Of a stretch of 64,000 bases of DNA, positions 1-11,597 are shown one piece after another. How positions within the stretch are numbered: the first letter of the stretch is position 1; every line of letters starts with the position of its first letter. The DNA comes from Arabidopsis thaliana (Eukaryota; Streptophyta; Magnoliopsida; Brassicales; Brassicaceae), in contig NC_003071.7 of the NCBI RefSeq assembly GCF_000001735.4, positions 6,193,151-6,257,150 on the forward strand, written 5' to 3'. Both the position numbers and the translations under genes were made by a program. The notes beneath the pieces were generated by a model. That model searched no databases, was not told the DNA's origin, and was given only the letters and a program-made list of their open reading frames with translations.

Positions 1-180
1 GTTCATCATCTTTGTGGCTACATCATTTTTGCAGTTGATAGATAACCACTAAAAAATTCTGGGAAAAAAGTTGAATTTGAACGAACCCATCTGCTGCAGT
101 CTCCTTTTCTAAACTTACAGGTACTACAGCAATTGGATGTTTGATTGCAATAACTGCCTTGGCTTTTGATATAATTCTTC
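1..180. repeat. Partial copy of a dispersed repeat block
   Basis: This stretch is closely similar to about 26155-26340, and its first ~60 bases match the ends of the 343-bp units at 2285-3310. It diverges from those units after the shared phrase ending in CCCATC. It reads as the truncated end of a larger block that recurs three times in the window. Short open frames here are also present in the 26 kb copy and show no known domain. I see no gene. Confidence 0.65.
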
Positions 181-300
181 GAGGAACGCCTTATCTTGTT
201 CTTTACTTCAACCAAGGAGCTCAACCGGGTTTGGTAGGTTATAGTGATAGCAGCCATAACGTGGATGTGGATGATGGTATGAGTATAGGCGGTCATGTTT

Positions 301-1080
301 TGTTTTTATCATAATGTGATATAACTATTCCCGAGCACCACCCGGAACTAGAACCAGCGGACTAGCTTGTAGTCGAGGAACTACTTGTAGCCGAGGAGCA
401 GCGTGTAGCGGAGGAAGCTTTGGAGGAAGCTTTAGCTGAACCAAGAAGACAAATGACTCGCTCGAAGACCAAACTTCTCAACCAAGCTATTTCGGACTAC
501 CCAAACACTTGGACAATAACCACGATGGTTGCGATATCTTTCCAAGACGATTGGTAATGGGCTAAGTGTTGCTTTGGGTGCTCTTTTTGCCTGCTAAAGT
601 TTTGTCCCATTGGGTTTTCCTTAGTAGGTTTTTAACGAGGCCTAAATAACACTTTCAAAACCCCCATTATCAATCCGGCCCAAGCCCAATAAGAGGAGCA
701 AAAATTTGGAAGGCCAAGAGTCTATTTTGTGTTCAAACTTTCATTTATGATTTCTCCTTTTCCGAGTTATCTTGGAGTTTGTTCCAAGACTAACTATTCC
801 CCTTTTCTTCTTCTCTATTTAAACTCTTGTATTTCCTCTTTGTAAACTCATCAATCTTTTTATTCTCAAACTCTTTTAAGCTAGATCAAAGGTAAATCAA
901 AGAACTTTTCGCAACCTTTGTGTGACCCATCGCTCCACCGGTAAATCAAAGGCTATCCGCAACCTTTGTGCGACATTCGCTCAACATCCTTTGGTTTGAG
1001 TGATCTCACGATCGCTTAGATGCAAAGCCTATCTCCTACTCAACCTCAAGAGTGTCGATCTTAGGGAAGTCATATTACAA
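301..1080 (+). mobile_element. LTR-retrotransposon remnant (polyprotein tail plus LTR-like sequence)
   Basis: Around 430-545 the plus strand reads through an acidic stretch into MTRSKTKLLNQAI, the kind of tail found at the end of plant LTR-retrotransposon polyproteins. It is followed by TGGGTTTTCCTTAGTAGG and TTTTTAACGAGGC, phrases common at the 5' side of plant LTRs, then an AT-rich promoter-like stretch with CTATTTAAA near 820. No second LTR or target-site duplication is visible, so this is a fragment abutting the copia remnant that follows. The superfamily is not certain. Confidence 0.5.
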
Positions 1081-1109
1081 TGAGTGTCCGATCACTTGGT
1101 GTTCTTAGA

Positions 1110-1496
1110 AGCAACAAATTGTGGCGCTTTCTTCATGTGAAGTTGAGTTCAGGCAGCCACTGAAGCGGCTAAGCAAGCCATTTGGCTCCAACACCTGTTT
1201 GCTGAAGTCATGGGAACAACATGTGAGAAGGTGATGATACGAGTTGATGATAAATCCGCAATCGCACTAACTAAAAATCCGTTGTTCCATGGGAGAAGCA
1301 AACACATTCATCGGAGGTACCATTTCATACGAGAATGTGTAGAGAATGGTCAAGTTGAGGTAGAACATGTTCCCAGAATTGAACAAAAGGCTGATATCCT
1401 AACGAATGCGCTTGGAAGAGTCAAGTTCGGAGAAATGAGGGATCTCATTGGAGTTCAAGATGTGCCAAAGGAAGATTTCAAGCTTAAGGGGGAGGA
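1110..1496 (+). pseudogene. Ty1/copia polyprotein, RNase H C-terminus, frameshifted
   Basis: The translation gives the C-terminal end of a copia RNase H domain: a degenerate ALSSCEVEF motif, then AATEAAKQAIWLQ, then the DDKSAIALTKNP and KHIHRRYHFIRE motifs that copia elements place before the stop. A one-base frameshift near 1153 separates the first motif from the rest, and nothing upstream continues the polyprotein. The frame from 1210 to 1524 is open and runs through the polypurine tract (about 1486-1496) into the LTR. It is a truncated, non-functional element. The family assignment is firm; the exact lineage is not. Confidence 0.85.
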
Positions 1497-1810
1497 TGTT
1501 GGTTTAAACTTGAAGATAACTTGAGTGATAAGTTATTAATTAAAAGAGAGATAATGTGGGAATCATTAGGAGTTCTCTAAAGGTTATATGTTTAGGAGTT
1601 ATCTAAACATATTCCTAATGTGATTAGGATTAGTCTTAGGATTAGTCTTAGGTGTGGTATACCTTTAAGAATTTTAAGAGAGAGATTGGGGATCTTTGGT
1701 TTTGAGTTATTTTCTAAAGTTAATAAGAGAAGTGCTTTTATATTTCCTTGATCTTATATTCAAACTCTAGAGAGCCTATAAGATTATTTTCAATTTTCAT
1801 TTTTAGTTCA
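1497..1810 (+). mobile_element. 3' LTR of the copia remnant
   Basis: The sequence begins TGTTGGTTTA immediately after the polypurine tract AAGGGGGAGGA, as a 3' LTR should. A second copy begins at 25186 without any polymerase sequence before it. Similarity between the two copies continues past the likely LTR end to about 2560, so the downstream boundary is uncertain and the two loci probably share a larger duplicated block. Confidence 0.6.
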
Positions 1811-2284
1811 AGGATTTAATCCATAGATATGGTAGTTATGTATATGCAGAACCTGAATTAGACTATTTAGTCTTTTTTTAATGTGATTTGTCGTGGCTCA
1901 ATTTGAAAATGCTTTGAAAATGTTAGCTGAAATGTTTAGTGATATCTTGTCATGGACTTTGATCTGATTCAAAAGGAGCTTATAACCATTGATTCATGTA
2001 TTTTAACTCTTACAATGAACTTATAGCCTAAGTTCATTTATTTTGATTCATTCTATCAGTTATCATTTGTTTTCAGAATTACACAAGTACAAAGGTTCGT
2101 CCGCCATGATCAACTTTTTTGCCATATAACTTCAAAACTCACCTTCATAGATTTACATGGGGGAACAAGGATTCATTTTCCGGATGTGACTTTCAATCTC
2201 TCCATTTAGGTTTCGAGAAGCTATTTCAATGATTATTACATAGCTTCAAACATGGAGTTCGTAATAATTTTTCATGATGTTAAT
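1811..2284. repeat. Flank of the duplicated block (copy at about 25505-25975)
   Basis: AT-rich DNA without coding features, closely similar to 25505-25975 in the same orientation. It links the LTR copy to the tandem 343-bp units. No gene seen. Confidence 0.6.
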
Positions 2285-3310
2285 GTCATTTAATTTCAAA
2301 TTTATTTTCGCATTCACTTTTATTCAAGTTTACTTATCATAACTTTTTCTCACTGCTTAATATTTTTTCAGACATTTAGATGACATTGGGCAATTCATCA
2401 ATTAGTTCATGCTCATTATGCACATCAACATCATGTCATCATCTCCATTGGATCTGTATATACATATTGTAGTTTATCATCTTTATGGCTACATCACTTT
2501 TGCAGTTGATAGATAATCACTTCAACTCTGGAAAAAAAAAGGTGAATCTGAAAGAATCCATCAATGGTTCATGCTCATAACCCACATTAATATCATCACT
2601 TAAATGATACCTTTGTATCATTTAATGTTATTTAATTTCAAATTTATTTTCGCATTCACTTTTATTCAAGTATACTTATCATAATTTTTTCTCACTGCTT
2701 AATATTTTTTCAGACAATTTAGATGACATTGGGCAACTCATCAATTAGTTCATGCTCATTATGCACATCAACATCATGTCATCATCTCCATTGGATCTGT
2801 ATATACATGTTGTAGTTCATCATCTTTGTGGCTACATCATTTTGCAGTTGATAGATAACCACTTCAACTCTGGAAACAAAAAGGATGAATCTGAAAAAAC
2901 CCATCAATGGTTCATGCTCATAACCCACATTAATATCATCAATTAAATGATATCTTTGTATCATTTAATGTTATTTAATTTCAAATTTATTTTCGCATTC
3001 ATTTTTATTCAAGTTTACTTATCATAACTTTTTCTCACTGCTTAATATTTTTTCAGACAATTTAGATGACATTGAGCAACTCATCGATTAGTTCATGCTC
3101 ATTATGCACATCAACATCATGTCATCATCTCCATTGGATCTGTATATACATGTTGTAGTTCATAATCTTTGTGGTTACATCGTTTTTGCAGTTGATAGAT
3201 AATCACTTCAACTCTAAAAAAAAAAAGGGTAAATCTGAAAGAACTCATCAATGATTCATGCTCATAACCCACATTAATATCATCAATTAAATGATACCTT
3301 CGTATTATGA
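2285..3310. repeat. Three tandem copies of a ~343-bp unit
   Basis: The phrase TTTAATTTCAAATTTATTTT recurs at about 2290, 2632 and 2975, a spacing of 342-343 bp, and the rest of each unit follows with few differences. Each unit carries a GA-rich stretch and CATCAACATCATGTCATCAT. Related single units occur at 1-70 and 26000-26220. No protein is encoded. Short open frames inside are repeated with the unit and are not genes. Confidence 0.9.
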
Positions 3311-4771
3311 GACAATCTTTATTTTTTTAATTATTTTTTTAAACGTAAGCCCACAACCTTCATAATAGAATACATCGTTGGGTTACTTCAAGAATTGTCA
3401 CAATAAGTGGCAGATCTACAGTGTTAGTTGGTGGGACACATATCCTAACTAATTATTAACTTTAATAAGTAGAACTTTTTGTCATTGTCATCGGTTGGAT
3501 CATTTGGTAATATATACATCCTCATATTACGGCTGGTCAAGAGTCCTATTTTTAGATCCGCCACCCACATGGTTTCCGTTTTTCACTTGCAATATCTTAG
3601 TGATGATATTGAATAATTTTAGGTTCGGGTTATCTCCGACTTCTCTTAAGACTCCTCTTTTTAAGAGAGAGGGTCAGTGGCAATGGCAATCTCAAACCCA
3701 AAAGACAAACAATCACAAACACAAAACACAAACAATCACGAACCCAAACACCACACATGCATGGCTTCACCAAACTTAACCCGAAAGCGATCATGGCGGC
3801 ATTTAAAACGTTTAACAAAAAGACCTAAGAGCTGTCATTCTATGTAAAAAGGAAATATTTTAAATTGATCCCGATATCTCCAAACAAATCTTTGAGAATA
3901 AAGTAGATATAAAAAATGAAACGGATTTGTTTTGTGTTGTTCAAAAGTTAAACGAAAGTAAATAGCGACTAAATTAAAATAAAAGATTCATGATTTGTAA
4001 GCAAGAGATTAAACAGAAGTGAGATATGTTCACAAATTAAAACGCTTTCATTTCAACTCTCACAAACTAAAGAAACGATATGGATGAAGATGACGTTGAG
4101 GTCGTAGAAGTTCTCAAGAAAAGGAGGACCTTATCGCTATCGGCGATGACTGGAGAATCGCTATTTATAAGCTGGTTCTACATCAATGTTTCATTCTGAC
4201 CTGTAACTAATTAGAGAGATACACACTCACTGAGATTGAGCTACTACTAATAAAACACAATGCATTTTTTATAGAATTGAGAAATAACAAATCATCTTTC
4301 CAAACCATAATATCTTAACATTTGTCAAATATTTATTTTCATTTTTAAAGTTTTTTATGATATAATTATTTTTGGTACAAAGTGTTTTGTGATACAACTA
4401 TAGTTACTTAGCTTTTCCAATTAATTTTGAGTTTTGACGTATGCCAAGTTTCAAAATTATAACAGATATTAAATCACTTATCCCATTTTTTAAAAAAGTA
4501 TGTAAAAATATTTGAGAAATTTAAATTATTTATTTAAATTGTTTATTTAAATCATTCCATCAATAACGACATCAGTAGCAATCGCCAATCTAGTTAAACC
4601 CCTAAACCCAACAAAATTTGTTTGATCTCGATTCTATCCATTAAACATTTTCCAAAAACTTTAACCAACCAGAATCAAATTAAACCCCTAAACCCAACAA
4701 ACTTTGTTTGATCAAAATATAGTCCAAAATTATAAAAAGAACTAAATCTAAAATACCAAACCCTTATCCGG
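3311..4771. other. Non-coding spacer between the repeat block and the serpin gene
   Basis: 3311-3540 still belongs to the repeat block (copy at 31490-31690). 3541-4771 is mostly unique and AT-rich. A 39-codon open frame (4080-4199, plus) starts MDEDDVEVVEVLKKRR; it has no recognisable domain and could be a coding remnant or chance. A short direct duplication, TTAAACCCCTAAACCCAACA, occurs at about 4593 and 4680 downstream of the serpin stop. No gene is supported. Confidence 0.5.
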
Positions 4772-6240
4772 TTAAGCCCGGTCCAACGCAGAAGAAAGTT
4801 CAGAAGGATCGAAGATTTGACCAGCGAACAAAAGAGTTCCGGTTTTGTCTTCTCTAATCAAAAAGAGAAATGGATGATCTGCCACAAAATCTATCTTCTT
4901 CTTCGGCTCCCACAAACAGCTGCCGGTTACTACTACAACAGTAGTAGCAGCCGCAGCTTCAGTACCTTCTTCATCGATCTCAATCAAAGCTTTCTGGTGT
5001 AATGACACATTAAGCTCAAAGTCATTAAAAACACTTGAAGCTTCAAACCCGAATTCGATCTTAAATTTTGGAATTCTGAAATCACCAACATCAACGCGGT
5101 ATTCCGGAATATGACTATCCAAGAATCCAGGATTAGATGTTATTCTCTCCAAAAGATTATCCAGTTCACCTTTCTTGTCAGGGAGATAGAGATACATCGA
5201 AAACTCGCGGTTGGTATCATCACGTCCTTGTCGATAAGGAAGGCGTAGGACTTTGAAACCATCATAAGCCTCTATGAATTGTTTCTCATAGCTTCTCATG
5301 AAAGGCACAGAGACTGATTTGCCATTGAGAAGGTGAAATGGTTTATCTCTTGTCATGGACTTATCGAATGCCTTTTCCCAAGCTCCCTTGAAGTACAAGG
5401 CGTTTCCATATATCCAATTAGTTAGGCTTGTAACAGATCCACGAGGAAGAATTTCTTTGATGAGATCATTGGTGTGACGTGAAGCCCACGTATTTACGTC
5501 CAGACGCACTTCTTCAGCCTTCAAAACAACAACACAAAATCCATAAACCCTAAACCACATAATAGAAAACAACCAAATATCACAGAATAAAAAGTGCAAT
5601 AAGTACATAACTCTTGACCTAATCTAATCAAGCAAATTTGAAATCGAAAAGCTATATATTTATTTAGCATAAAAATTGACAAAAATCTTCTCATTCTGAA
5701 CCTAATTATCTAATCAAAGCATATTATATTTGAAATTGAAAAGTAGAGAAATCAGAAACTAACCTTGTGTCGGAAATCAACTTTAGCGAAACTAGCCTTG
5801 AAGAAGTTCAGAAACAGATCTTCCCAGTCGGGGTTACACGAAAGCGATTGCTCCATCCACACTCCATTAACCGCCGCAATTTTGGGCCCGCCTGTTTCAC
5901 TTCCGTCTTTGAAGACGACGGAAGCGAGTTCGTGGAAGATGGCGTTGGTCTCTTCGGTAGAAGAAGACTTAAGAAAAGAGAGGATGAAAGATCTTAATGT
6001 TTTGTTGTCGGTGTTGGCAGCGGTCACGGTGAGAACGGCGTTGATGGATGCCGGAGAGAAGACACAGTTTGAGTTTTTGGCTACGGCAGAGATTACTTTC
6101 CCCACAAGTAACAGAGAAACCTCGTTTTGGTTCTTCATCGCTTCTTGCATATCAATCTTTTGCTTTTTATTCGTCTTTGAGAGAGAGGGATCTGCGGTTT
6201 CTGATGTGCTAAGTTCTTGGTTCTTTCTTTTTGAATCCAT
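4772..6240 (-). CDS. SRP2: Serpin (serine/cysteine protease inhibitor), AtSRP2-like, 407 aa
   Basis: Two exons on the minus strand: 6240-5764 (159 codons) and 5518-4772 (248 codons plus stop), joined across a GT-AG intron, giving 407 residues. This is a typical serpin length with an N-terminal extension. The core is complete: SVTSLTNWIYGNALYFKGAW in the breach region, the hinge EEGTEAAAA at residues 342-350, and FVADHPFLFLIRE near the C-terminus. The extension carries a basic KTNKKQK stretch at 22-28 (possible nuclear signal) and there is no secretion signal, so a nucleo-cytoplasmic protein is expected. The reactive loop reads TTVVVVTGSCLWEP, without the basic P1 found in AtSerpin1. From memory the sequence matches AtSRP2 (At2g14540), reported to act in DNA-alkylation responses. 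Its ATG lies only 42 bp from a probable Helitron end. Confidence 0.93.
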
Positions 6241-6283
6241 ATTGTAAGTTTTCTTCTGTGCATATATTCAAATACATGTGAAT

Positions 6284-6295
6284 CTTATATAATAA
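6284..6295 (-). promoter_or_regulatory. Candidate TATA box of the serpin gene, inside a Helitron terminus
   Basis: On the minus strand the sequence reads TTATTATATAAG about 45-55 bp upstream of the serpin ATG. It is the only good TATA-like motif close to the start, and it overlaps the presumed 5' terminus (TCTTATATAATAAG on the plus strand) of the adjacent Helitron. The short leader this implies is unusual, so a start further upstream inside the element is also possible. Confidence 0.4.
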
Positions 6296-7600
6296 GACAA
6301 GGTTTTTTTGTAAGAAGCTCTATTATCATGACATTTGACATTTTTTTTTATGATATGTGGCATATACATTACTTAAATATTTATTCTCTACAAAACTTTA
6401 TTAATATGACATTTAATATATACACTAATATCTCAACATTTAACCAATTAAATACACAAAAGTTTAAATACAAAAATATATATAATGCTATAAAATATCT
6501 TAGAATTTGTTTTTTCATATAATTTATCATTTACACTAAGATTTTAGAATTAGTTTTTTTCCATAAAATTTATTATATATAATTTATATATAAAGATATA
6601 TAATAAGATAAGATTTTTTTGTAAGAAGCTCTATTATCATGATATTTGGCATTCTTTTTTTACGACATATGGCATATACAATACTTAAATATTTATTCTC
6701 TACAAAACTTTATTAGTATGACATTTAATATATACACTAATATCTCAACATTTAACCAATTAAATACACAAAAGTTTAAATACAAAAATATATATAATGC
6801 TATAAAATATCTTAGAATTTGTTTTTTCATATAATTTATCATTTACACTAAGATTTTAGAATTAGTTTTTTTCCATAAAATTTATTATATATAATTTATA
6901 TATAAAGATATTGATGTTTGAGAAATGCCATTTTCCCTTCTAACAATATCTGTAGTTTATTACATTTAACCTTTTAACTTTGTAAAATGTAATCTAATAG
7001 ATGATTAAATCAAATCTGTATTTTTATTATTTCCCCCTTCCAATAATATATGTATTTTAATAAGTTTAACTTACTTTTTACTACATGTGGCATATACAAT
7101 ACTTAAATATTTATTCTCTACAAAACTTTATTAGTTTGACATTTAATATATACACTAATATCTCAACATTTAACCAATTAAATACACAAAAATTTTAAAT
7201 ACAAAAATATATATAGTGCTATAAAAAATCTTAGAATTTTTTTTTTTCATATAATTTATCGTTTACACTAAGATTTTAGAATTAGTATTTTTTCCATAAA
7301 ATTTATTATATATAATTTATATATAAAGATATTGATGTTTGAGAAATGCCCTTTTCCCTTCTAACAATATCTGTAGTTTATTACATTTAACCTTTTAACT
7401 TTGTAAACTGTAATATAATAGATGATTAAATCAAATCTGTATTTTTATTATTTTCCCCTTCTAATAATATATGTATTTTAATAATTTTAATTTTTAGAAT
7501 TGCAAAAACTAATAAAATAGATGATCAAATCTGTATCCTTAAAATCTGTATTTTTATTATTTTCCCCTTCCAATAATATCTGTATTTTAATTAATTTAAC
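6289..7600. repeat. Internal ~311-bp repeat units
   Basis: A unit starting near AATAAGACAAGG recurs at about 6291 and 6602 (311 bp apart), and most of it again at about 7080-7330. A second module starting GATATTGATGTTTGAGAAATG follows copies two and three (about 6908 and 7329), with a shorter variant near 7540. Short open frames within are copies of one another and are not genes. Confidence 0.8.
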
Positions 7601-8698
7601 TTCTAGATTTACAAAATTATAGTATGTTTTTTTTTAAAATGTTATGCAGCGTCTTGCATTTTATAAGCAGAAGTGTATACCCAATTACAAAACTGAAATT
7701 TGTATTAAATATGATAATCATGTACTCAAAGAAACGGCAATATTTCATATCAATTATTTTCTTTCTATATTAGTATTATTATTTTTCTCTAACTCCTTTT
7801 ATATTATGCAATTCATTCATGTGTTTGTGTAACTGATTTTTCTTAAAAGTTGCATAATAATTGTAATTGTGAAGTCAATAATAGTAGTTTTGATTTATCG
7901 TTCAAAATATATTTAGGTAACTGATTTTTCTTAAAAATTCAATAATGAATTTAGTTTTGCATATGTATAGCAGTTTGTTGTAAATTGAGATGCGAAATGC
8001 ACGAAGAAAGTCAATATGTATAGCAGTTTGTTGATTTTTAATCATTTTGGCTTTCTTTTCATTAAAATAAAAAATTCACATCAAATAAAGCTTTCACTTT
8101 CTAGTGGATTGACCTTCTTTGCTAAAAAAATCATATATAAAACGAAAAACAAAATCTACTATACATTTTAAAGAAATAAAAATTCATCAATGTAATTAAT
8201 GAATAGTGATTAAGGTTAGTAAGACCACTTGACTATTGTAAAAAACCTAAAACCATACTAATATTTTTTGGTTTGAAAATTTTAATGGTTACAAATTAGA
8301 AAGACATTAAATCCTACATTAAGTTGAGTACATTTAGACCGAAACTAATAATGGGGACAACAAAATAATCAATCAATGCCTATACGTTTTTTTATATACA
8401 TATATATATCTCCGTTTTTCATCATTATGGTTTTATGCAAATCCCAAAAGTGAGTCATTCCACCTTCCCGAATCTTGGTTACATATTTAATCCAAATGAT
8501 ATATTATATAGAAAAATAAAATTGCAAATGGAACTAAAGAGTTCACCACCACAAGAAGCCAAATTTATGTTTCATTTTCTATTTTTCTCTACTCGACTAT
8601 GGAGCAATGACTGCAATGGATAAGGTACGGTAGTTGAAACCTGATTTTTCTTTCATTATCTACCAGGTTTGCAGTCCGTTTGTTTTTCTTACCATTTT

Positions 8699-8780
8699 CT
8701 ACTCTTTTCTCTTTGGAATATACAAATACCTCCTCAATCTACTCTTTTCTCTTTGGAATATACAAATACCTCCTCAATCT
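8699..8780. repeat. Perfect 40-bp tandem duplication
   Basis: The segment starting ACTCTTTTCTCTTTGGAATA at 8701 is repeated exactly from 8741. It lies in non-coding DNA inside the probable Helitron. Confidence 0.9.
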
Positions 8781-9568
8781 TATGAACATCTCTTAAATTG
8801 ATTTGTTACTGGTCTCTACTATATTTGTTAGTTTGTGATATCTAGGTGAAATCAAAGACAAAAAATATAAAATAAAAAAATATAAAATATTTTATCTAAA
8901 ATCATATAAGAAACAAAGACAAAAAATATTTTTATTTCATATTTATTTATTTTATTATATCTATGCCCCAAAAAAAAAATTATGCATATCTAATAATACA
9001 CCCCCAAATTACCAGTATGAGATCAATCTCTTGGAGTGGGAAATAGTACATATATTATGTATGTTATTAATTATTTAGGATTTTTAACATGTAACAATAA
9101 GGTCAATAATTGTTTCTCAAATTCATTGACTCAATTCTAATGCAAATGTAAATTTCTCTAAAATCAAAATTTACAAAGATTTATAAAAAAGAATTCAAAT
9201 GTTTTCATTTAAAATTGTATAGAAATAATAATTCCTATCCAACAATACATTATGCCAATTTATAAAAATATGCTAATTTTCATGAGTAAGACATTGGTTG
9301 TAGAGAAAATAGTTTGGTAAGTCTTGCATTCATCGCAATCTACAAACACTATGTTATAATGTGTGGAAAACTATCTTTTGGAAATTAATCCAAACAACTA
9401 TTTTTTTTTCAGCATAAATAAATGAATTATTTTAAATTAAAAATGTTTGTATAATATATATATATATATATAGTTATAGAGTGTTGCATATAGTTAGATA
9501 AAAAATATGTAAATTACATATTTTTATATATATTTTAAAATCCACGCGTTGTGTGGGACATTACCTAG

Positions 9569-9837
9569 TATATATTGAAGATATAACTTTGGTTTCATAA
9601 AAAAAAAAAAAAAAATGAAACTATAGGGTTTGGTGAAAATATGTCTAATGGGCATATCGGCCCATTAGTGGCGGCGCGCACCACTCTAAATAAACCGTCA
9701 TTCTTCACCACCTGTTAGAAGTAAGATAATCGGCAGACGTGACGGACACGAAACTGAAACCCTTAGATTTCTCAATCGGGAGGCTTTTTTCTTTTTTTTT
9801 TTTGCCGGAGACAGAGTAAGGAAACAAAGAGAAGAAG
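9569..9837 (+). promoter_or_regulatory. Promoter-like region of the SF3b49 pseudogene with site II motifs
   Basis: Just upstream of the pseudogene the sequence holds TAATGGGC and GGCCCATTAG (about 9647-9668), TGGGC(C/T) motifs typical of plant housekeeping and RNA/translation gene promoters. They sit about 170-190 bp before the former ATG. This suggests that the duplication included the promoter, not only the transcribed part. Confidence 0.45.
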
Positions 9838-11597
9838 ATGACGACTCGAATAACTCCTGGTGTATGAGCTAATCTTCTCGGCCAACACGCCACTGAGAGG
9901 AACCAAGACGCCACCATCTCTCTTCCAACTTCCATGTCTCTCTTCTTTATTTTATTGTGCATCTTTCTGAGTACGTAAAGAAAAGTAATTTTATGGTTTG
10001 GAATGATTTATGGTGAAACTGATCCATTCTCTTCTTTGTATTTTTAGATTTCTGAAGATTTGCTTTGGGAATTGTTTGTACAAGCCGGATGAGTTGGTAA
10101 GTTAATATCAATGTATCTCGTTTAGTTTCGAATGGTTTAGGGTTTGGTTTGGTTCATATTTCTGACATTAGCTTATTTATCTCCTCTGTTTTTTGAATTT
10201 GTATCAGTTAGCGTCTTTATTCAACAAAAATTTGGATTCGTTCAATTCCATAATGAGGAAGATGCTGACTATGTAAGTAGTGTTACTATTTTCCTTTATG
10301 TGAGGAGTTTTTTTTATAGACTTCTTTTGGGTACAATGATTAACAAATTTCAGTTTTTTTTTTGTGTGTGTAGGCAATTAAGGTTTTTAACATGATTAAG
10401 CTCTATGGGGAGCCTATACGTGTTAAAAAGGTATTAAATCGTATCTTATAAATTTGATTATTTTGTGAGTTTTGATTCTAACAGATTTGGTTTCTTGATG
10501 GAAATTGTATTAGGCATCTCAAGATAAGAAGAGCTTGGATGTTGGTGCTAACCTGTTTCTTGGAAACCTTGATCCTGTAAGTATCTTGATGGTACTATAC
10601 TCAGAAATTAGTACTTTCAACAATAGCTGACTAGGGTTTGCTTCTTTTTTTTACAAGATGTGGATGAAAAGATGTTGCATGATACTTTTAGCGCGTTTGG
10701 TGTAATTTCTGATCATCCTAAGGTAAAATTCGTTCTTTAATTTCGTGATATTCTTGATCTGTTCATAGATACCATTCGTTTGAAAAGAATCTGATTTTCA
10801 TTTTTTCAGATAATGCGAGATCCCGATACTGGAAACCCACGAGGTTTTGGTTTCATTAGCTATGACTCTTTTGAAGCATCTGATGCTGCTATTGAGGTAA
10901 TTCTATATATGGTTATTTTGTGACTTAAACATTTTGATAAAAAATGTCTCTACTCACATAATCCAATGGTGGTATTTCTTGGACCGTTGCATGCAGGCAA
11001 TGACTGGACAATATCTGAGTAATCGTCAAATAACAGTCACTTATGCATACAAGAAAGACACCAAAGGAGAGCGCCACGGTACTCCTGAAGGTTAGGCTCT
11101 TACTCTTGTAGTTGTCTTAACTTGTGGATTCAGTATCTTTCCATCATTGGAACAATAACAAATTACTTTTGTGAATTACAGAGAGGCTTTTGGCTGCAAA
11201 TTCCCAAAGAAGCAGACCCCATAAGCTATTCGCAACTGGCCCTTCTACGCATAATGCTCCTAAAGTTAACGGTCTACAACCTGTACCAATCCCGGGTCCA
11301 CGTCCACCACCACAACCACAAGTGTATCAAACTCAGCCACCATCTTGGCCATCTCAGCCACAACAACAATACGGCTTAGCGGTTCGACCACCTATGCAGT
11401 TCCGTCCGCCTCAAGGTATGCAGTCGCAACCACCACCTCCTCAGTTTCCTCATCACCAACAAGGTTTTGGTTGTCCGAGGCAGCCACCACCATATCAAGC
11501 CATGGGAATGCACCAACATGGTTGGCCACCGCAACATATTCAGCAACATGGTGGGTTAGTCATATTAATATTAAATAACAAATCTTTGGGAGATTGA
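9838..11597 (+). pseudogene. Intron-containing pseudogene of spliceosomal SF3b subunit 4 (SF3b49)
   Basis: Successive exons encode a diverged SF3b49 protein: MTTRITPGV at 9838, SEDLLWELFVQAG near 10048, the RRM1 end with EEDADY, AIKVFNMIKLYGEPIRVKK (10374-10430), ASQDKKSLDVGANLFLGNL (10514-10576), DTFSAFGV (10658-10722), [16 protein letters not shown] (10810-10896), [19 protein letters not shown] (10997-11090), then a proline/glutamine-rich tail from 11182. Introns are retained, so this is a DNA duplication and not a retrocopy. It is broken by a TGA at codon 10 (GV*ANLLG), a missing part of RRM1, and loss of the C-terminus at about 11553, where foreign AT-rich sequence begins. Confidence 0.92.

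Larger units (their letters stand above)
6283..9568 (+). mobile_element. Probable non-autonomous Helitron (3.3 kb)
   Basis: The 3' end is clear: CCACGCGTTGTGTGGG can form a hairpin at about 9542-9557, followed after a short spacer by CTAG at 9565-9568 and a T, the plant Helitron signature. The 5' end is placed at TCTTATATAATAAGAC (6283), which fits the TC start after A. The interior is very AT-rich, has internal repeats and encodes no Rep/helicase. The 3' end is well supported; the 5' end, and therefore the size, is inferred. Confidence 0.55.

Noticed and set aside
4590-4710. TTAAACCCCTAAACCC phrases as an interstitial telomere
   Set aside because: Only two short, separate occurrences inside a direct duplication; no telomere array.
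6328-6834. Two near-identical short frames with Tyr/Ile-rich sequence
   Set aside because: They are copies of the 311-bp non-coding repeat unit.
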